Shown here one piece after another: positions 60,144 to 64,000 of a stretch of DNA of 64,000 nucleotides (positions are counted from its first letter, which is position 1; every line of letters starts with the position of its first letter). Both the position numbers and the translations under genes were made by a program. Origin of the DNA: JAVBMV01 sp031552145 (GTDB lineage Bacteria; Myxococcota; Myxococcia; Myxococcales; UBA5297); contig JAVBMV010000008.1 in assembly GCA_031552145.1 (NCBI GenBank), positions 186,001 to 250,000 of the forward strand, in the 5' to 3' direction. The notes below the pieces were generated by a model that did not search any database, was not told where the DNA came from, and saw only the letters and a program-made list of their open reading frames with translations.

Positions 60144-62612
60144 ATGCTGCTTCTTCGACGGCTCGTCACAACCCTGTTGATGCTGGCGCTCGCGACCTGT
60201 GGCGGTGGAGGCGAGGAGCCGAAGAAACTCGTCGTGGAGGCAGGACCCGAGGGGAAGGTGATCGAGTTCGAGGGGCTTGTCCTCTCTATCCCGGCCGGCG
60301 CGCTCGCCGGGAGCGTCAAGCTCACCATCTCGATGAGCGAAGAGGGGTCGATAGAGCTGACGGGCCGGAAGCGTATCAGTCCCGTCTATCTTGTCTCTCC
60401 CCCGGAGCTGAGTCTCGCTTCGCCCGTCACGATCCTCATCACCTGGGACGAGGCGCGGGTTCCCCTGGGTATCGACACTGCCGAGATCGATCTGCGCCAA
60501 CCCAACGAGGCAGGCGAAGCGGCGCGCTTGCGCGCGGTACAACTCGAGGCTCCTACCCGCCTGGTCTGGGGAGAGAGCCAGCGCCTCGGGCGCTTCTGGG
60601 CGACCTCACCGCTTCCAGCGCAGGTGGCGACGCTGCGGCTCAGCCCCGCCTCGGCGAGGCTGAAGGTGGGAGAGGAGCTCCAGTTGAAGACGTCCGCGCT
60701 CGACGCCGATGGCGGAGCGGTGACGGGGATGCTGATCGACTGGGCCTCGGCCGACCCGCTCATCGCCGGCGTCGACGCGATGGGAATGGTGAAGGCGCTC
60801 AGGCCCGGCCCTGTCCGCATACGGGCAGCCATCGGAGAGGTGGTCGGCGAAGCGCGCCTCCTCGTCGAAAATGGCGAGCCCTTCGCGAGGAACTTTGCTT
60901 GGAAGAATCCGCTACCTCAGGGAAATGGGCTGAGCGCGGTGGGCGGCGACGCTGGAGCCACCTACCTGGCCGACGCCGCGGGTGGCATCTGGGCAAGGCC
61001 AGCGCAGGGCGGATCCTTCTCGCTCTTCCACAGCGAGCTCGGCGCGCGCTTCGCGGCGCTCTCGACGGGGCCACTCGGCCTCATCGCCGCGGGTTCGCGC
61101 GAAGAGGCTGGGCTGCTGCTCTGGTTTACTCCCGATGGCGTGGTAAGGCACGAGCTCGATCGCTCCATCGAGGATACGCAGCTCCTCTATGTCTGGCAGC
61201 GGGAGGGGGAGGCACTCGCCGTCGGGACCGGGCCTCGCATGGCGCGTTTCGACGGCGCACAATGGAGCGATGAGTGGAGCCCGCTCGCGGAGCCACTTCT
61301 CGCTGCCTTCGCGCTCGAAGGCGAAGTGGCCGTCATCGGAGCACGCGGCACGGTCTACAGGCGCGATGGAGCGGGCTGGGGATCTTGGCACGACGGCGGC
61401 TTGCCCGACTACCTCATCGCGGCGCGGATCGTCGATGAGGTGCCCTATGCCATCTCGGAGCGAGCGCTCTACCGTTTCGTCGCCGGCGCCTGGGAGGCGA
61501 TTGAGCTCTCTTCCGAGCTTAGGCCCGACGTGCTGGGGAGCGCCGGCTCGCTGCTGCTCGTTGTCGCATACGACTCTTACGACGGGCGCTATCTCCTGAG
61601 CGTGCAAGAGGGTCAGGTGATAGACGCGCAGGCAGTCGGGTACAGCTTCGTGGCGCTCTGGGGAGCCAACCCCTCCTCCTACACGGCCGTTACCGCCGAC
61701 GGCTCTATCGTCGATTGGGAGACAACGCACTTCGCGCCCGCGAGTAGCGGGCTGACGGGACCCATCGTGGGGCTCGTCGCAACGGAGGACGGCGCCCTCT
61801 TCGCGGCCGCCAACCGCTGCGCCGACATGGGATGTACGCAGCGCCAGGGCAGGCTCCTCTCGAAGGTGGGCGAGCGCTTCCAGCCTCTGGGCGAAGAGCT
61901 GAGCGAAGAGGTGCATCTCTTGGCGGGCAGCGATCCCTTTGACCTCATCGCCGCAACCACCCAGGACAAGGTCTATCGCTGGAACGGCACCACTTGGGGA
62001 GCCCCCCTCTCCGTCCCCAAGGTGGGTAGCGGAACCTTCAGCGCGGCGGCGGTCTGCGCGGGCGGCACGTGGCTCGCGCGGGGCTCCCACATCTACTACC
62101 AGCCCAGCGGTGGAGAGTGGCGCGACCTCTATTCCGACTTCTCCAGCCGGCGGATCCGGGCGCTCGCCTGTTCGGGCGAGGCGCTCTTCGCGGCGGGCGA
62201 CCACCTGCTGATGAAGCTCTGGGGCGACGGCGCCTTCCGAGAGATCGATCCGGAGACCGATCGTATCTACAACCGCGGCTGGCGGGCGATCTGGGCCGAC
62301 GCCGACGGACGCGTGGTGGTCGGAGGAGATGCCCGCTATGTGATCTATTGGGATGGTGCCAAAGTGGTTGCCTTCGACCAGCCGGCCGGCGCCGCGGTCG
62401 AGAGCATCCGCGCCATCGCGGGCAGAAGCATCGGCGATCTCTGGGCGGTAGGAACCACCCTGGGCGGAGCGGGCTTCGCCGCCCACTTCGACGGCGCGAA
62501 CTGGGAGTCGATCGATCCGTTGACGCAGGGGACGCTCGACGCCGTGGCTGTCCGGGACGGTGCGGTGTGGGTAGGGGGATCGGGAGGCGCCATCCTCGGC
62601 GCGGTTCCCTAG
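60144..62612 (+). CDS. Lipoprotein with Big-2 domain and beta-propeller repeats
   Basis: An 822-aa exported protein. The lipobox is LATC (Cys19). A beta-rich ZU5-like segment (about 30-110) precedes a bacterial Ig-like (Big-2) domain (about 155-240; ATLRLSPASARLKVGEELQL). The remaining 580 residues are repeated four-stranded units with W/G-rich turns (LFAAANRCADMG, DLWAVGTTLGGAGF, GGSGGAILG), a beta-propeller. It is probably a surface adhesin or sensor; ligand unknown. ATG 60144 has TGGAGAG 9 nt upstream. It lies between the reductase and skp, and its codon use matches its neighbours. Confidence 0.8.
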   Translation: MLLLRRLVTTLLMLALATCGGGGEEPKKLVVEAGPEGKVIEFEGLVLSIPAGALAGSVKLTISMSEEGSIELTGRKRISPVYLVSPPELSLASPVTILITWDEARVPLGIDTAEIDLRQPNEAGEAARLRAVQLEAPTRLVWGESQRLGRFWATSPLPAQVATLRLSPASARLKVGEELQLKTSALDADGGAVTGMLIDWASADPLIAGVDAMGMVKALRPGPVRIRAAIGEVVGEARLLVENGEPFARNFAWKNPLPQGNGLSAVGGDAGATYLADAAGGIWARPAQGGSFSLFHSELGARFAALSTGPLGLIAAGSREEAGLLLWFTPDGVVRHELDRSIEDTQLLYVWQREGEALAVGTGPRMARFDGAQWSDEWSPLAEPLLAAFALEGEVAVIGARGTVYRRDGAGWGSWHDGGLPDYLIAARIVDEVPYAISERALYRFVAGAWEAIELSSELRPDVLGSAGSLLLVVAYDSYDGRYLLSVQEGQVIDAQAVGYSFVALWGANPSSYTAVTADGSIVDWETTHFAPASSGLTGPIVGLVATEDGALFAAANRCADMGCTQRQGRLLSKVGERFQPLGEELSEEVHLLAGSDPFDLIAATTQDKVYRWNGTTWGAPLSVPKVGSGTFSAAAVCAGGTWLARGSHIYYQPSGGEWRDLYSDFSSRRIRALACSGEALFAAGDHLLMKLWGDGAFREIDPETDRIYNRGWRAIWADADGRVVVGGDARYVIYWDGAKVVAFDQPAGAAVESIRAIAGRSIGDLWAVGTTLGGAGFAAHFDGANWESIDPLTQGTLDAVAVRDGAVWVGGSGGAILGAVP

Positions 62613-62696
62613 TCGCGCTGTCCGGCCCGCCTCGATTGACCCCTCAACGCCCCGCGCGTATGGTCCCGCCGTTTTCTCTTTCCTGGAGCCAAACGC

Positions 62697-63296
62697 ATGG
62701 GTGCTCGCATCGCCAAAGCCGCCGCAATCGCTCTCTTTACCTTCCTGGCAATGCCTGCCCAGGCGCAGATCAAGATCGCCTATGTCGACATGCAGCGGGC
62801 GCTGGGCGAGATCGAAGAAGGGAAGGTCGCCAAGGCGCAGCTCAAGAAGCGGTTCGACGTCAAGCAGCAGGAGCTCGACAAGCGGCAGGACGAGATCAAG
62901 CGCGACAGCGCCAACCTGGAGAGCCTTGCCCGGGAAGGCGTGATGAAGGATGACAAGCTGCGGGAGAAGCGCGCCGAGCTCGAGAAGAAGCTGACGGAAG
63001 TAACGCAGTTCTGGAAAGAGTCGCAGGAGCAGATCTCGGTCGAGGAGCGGCGCTTGACGCAGGAGATCTTCGCCAAGATGGCCTCGGTGATTCGCACCAT
63101 GGCCGAGGCGGACGGCTACGCCTTCGTCTTCGATCGCAACGAGTCAGGGCTCGTCTATGCCCCCGACTCGCTCGATCTCACCAATGAGCTGGTGCGCAAG
63201 TACAACCAGAAATATGGCTCGGGCGGTAAGGGCGGCGGCGCCAAAGAGAGCGCCGGCGAGGGGGAGAGCCCTGCCGCAAAGCCCAAGAAGAAGTAG
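62697..63296 (+). CDS. skp: Periplasmic chaperone Skp/OmpH
   Basis: A 199-aa exported protein. Signal peptide residues 1-23 end in AQA. IAYVDMQRALGEIEEGK is the OmpH start, and a long Lys/Glu coiled coil forms the tentacle. ADGYAFVFDRNESGLVYAP is the conserved end of the core. The C-terminus is a 20-residue Gly/Lys linker ending KKK. It carries unfolded outer-membrane proteins to BamA. ATG 62697 has TTTCCTGGAG upstream. lpxD follows by 8 bp, the classic order. Confidence 0.94.
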   Translation: MGARIAKAAAIALFTFLAMPAQAQIKIAYVDMQRALGEIEEGKVAKAQLKKRFDVKQQELDKRQDEIKRDSANLESLAREGVMKDDKLREKRAELEKKLTEVTQFWKESQEQISVEERRLTQEIFAKMASVIRTMAEADGYAFVFDRNESGLVYAPDSLDLTNELVRKYNQKYGSGGKGGGAKESAGEGESPAAKPKKK

Positions 63297-63304
63297 GAGG
63301 CCCT

Positions 63305-64000
63305 GTGCCATCCTTCGATGTCCCCCCACGCTCGCTGGGGGAGCTGGCCCGTTCGCTCGGCTGTGAGCTTCGTGGCGACGCACAGGCGATGATCACAGGC
63401 GTGGGGTCGCTCACGGGTGCCACGCGCTCCGAGATCGCCTTCTTCGCCGACAAGAAATTGAAGGCGGAGCTGGCGGCCTGCGCCGCTGGCGCCATTCTCT
63501 GCAAACCCGATGCGGAGGAGCTGCTTGACGGTAAAGCCGCGCTCTTCTGCGCCAACCCCGCCCTGGCGTTCGCCCAACTCTCGGCCTTCTTCGCTCCGCG
63601 CCTCACGGCGCGCGCCGGAATCGACGCGCGAGCCATCGTGGAGCCTGGGGCGCGCGTGGCCTCCTCTGCCCAAGTGATGGCCTGCGCCTATGTCGCCGCC
63701 GACGCGGTGATCGGCGAAGGCGCGCTACTCTTCCCATTTACTTATGTGGGAAGCGGCGCGCGGATCGGGGAGGAGGCCATCCTCTACCCGGGAGCGGTGG
63801 TGATGGACCGCTGCATCATCGGCGCGCGGGCCATTCTCCACGCGGGCGCGGTGATTGGCGCCGACGGCTTTGGGTATGCCTATGATCACTCGTCACAGAG
63901 TCATGTAAAGTTTCCGCAAGTGGGGACGGCAGAGCTTGGACCCGACGTCGAGGTGGGAGCGAACAGCGCGGTCGACCGCGCGGCTCTCGACGCGACTCTC
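63305..64000 (+). CDS. lpxD: UDP-3-O-acylglucosamine N-acyltransferase (3' end outside window)
   Basis: Adds the second acyl chain in lipid A synthesis. 232 codons are visible and the frame is open at the right edge. The N-terminal uridine-binding domain has ARSLGCELRGDA and IAFFADKKLK. The left-handed beta-helix has hexapeptide turns (IGEGALLF and IGARAILH) and GADGFGYAYDH with the catalytic His region, then KFPQVGTAELG and ANSAVDRAAL. The start is GTG 63305, with AGGAGG 4 nt upstream. fabZ and lpxA are expected downstream. Confidence 0.95.
   Translation, partial: MPSFDVPPRSLGELARSLGCELRGDAQAMITGVGSLTGATRSEIAFFADKKLKAELAACAAGAILCKPDAEELLDGKAALFCANPALAFAQLSAFFAPRLTARAGIDARAIVEPGARVASSAQVMACAYVAADAVIGEGALLFPFTYVGSGARIGEEAILYPGAVVMDRCIIGARAILHAGAVIGADGFGYAYDHSSQSHVKFPQVGTAELGPDVEVGANSAVDRAALDATL

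Overview
The window is high-GC, gene-dense chromosomal DNA of a Gram-negative bacterium. The best guess is a myxobacterium-like lineage (Myxococcota, Bradymonadia or a related former deltaproteobacterial group). The reasons are the very large Cys-rich lipoproteins with repeated secreted modules, the many lipobox proteins, a Skp-LpxD envelope operon, a 7TM hybrid histidine kinase, a secreted TPR/transglutaminase protein, and the mix of pyrR-pyrB, yvcK and coaX with outer-membrane genes. I see no prophage, insertion sequence, CRISPR array or clear foreign island. About 50 genes are recognisable and almost all are intact. The first (1-3760, minus) and last (lpxD, 63305-64000) run off the window.

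Layout. 1-3760: 5' part of a giant lipoprotein gene. 3784-6580 (minus): an F0-only ATP synthase operon, atpZ-like, atpI-like, atpB, atpE, atpF, closed by a terminator. 6710-13051 (minus): ftsB, a GAF-GAF-GGEEF diguanylate cyclase, and a TPR/DUF3857/transglutaminase protein. 13209-20728 (plus): thioredoxin, peptide deformylase, an active/inactive M16 peptidase pair, an RDD membrane protein, a tandem D-Ala-D-Ala-ligase-like ATP-grasp protein, and an APS-kinase-like protein with a histone-H1-like tail. Then tRNA-Arg(CCU), a P-domain lipoprotein and a CCA-adding/poly(A) polymerase family enzyme.

23686-24003 is a 318-bp gap between converging genes. It is relatively AT-rich and carries three DnaA-box-like sequences. 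24004-26870 (minus): KimA-like transporter and CPBP protease. 26997-32067 (plus): coaX, an unknown repeat protein, pyrR, pyrB, yvcK and a small unknown protein. Two leader hairpins lie here; one would bury the yvcK ribosome-binding site. 32131-35264 (minus): SurA-N-like protein, rimI, dnaJ-like, HEAT protein and tRNA-Cys. 35291-38639 (plus): rlmKL and a LipB-Nudix fusion. 38657-41678 (minus): DUF4912 protein, GH57 glucan-branching enzyme, ribA.

41810-48258 (plus): coiled-coil protein, hybrid histidine kinase, membrane protein, secreted M3 peptidase. 49015-52647 (plus): PEP/pyruvate-binding protein, lipoprotein metallopeptidase, quinone oxidoreductase. 52747-58105 (minus): a speA-purM-purN-FAD-like operon followed by rpmB. 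58244-64000 (plus): lipid-kinase-like protein, short-chain reductase, beta-propeller lipoprotein, skp and lpxD.

Most genes are housekeeping: energy, nucleotides, cofactors, translation and envelope. The least explained block is 14110-20728 (paired M16 proteins, RDD protein, duplicated ATP-grasp, divergent APS kinase with a basic tail). It is my best candidate for an undescribed system, but its function is inference only. All calls come from reading sequence and motifs; no database search was run.
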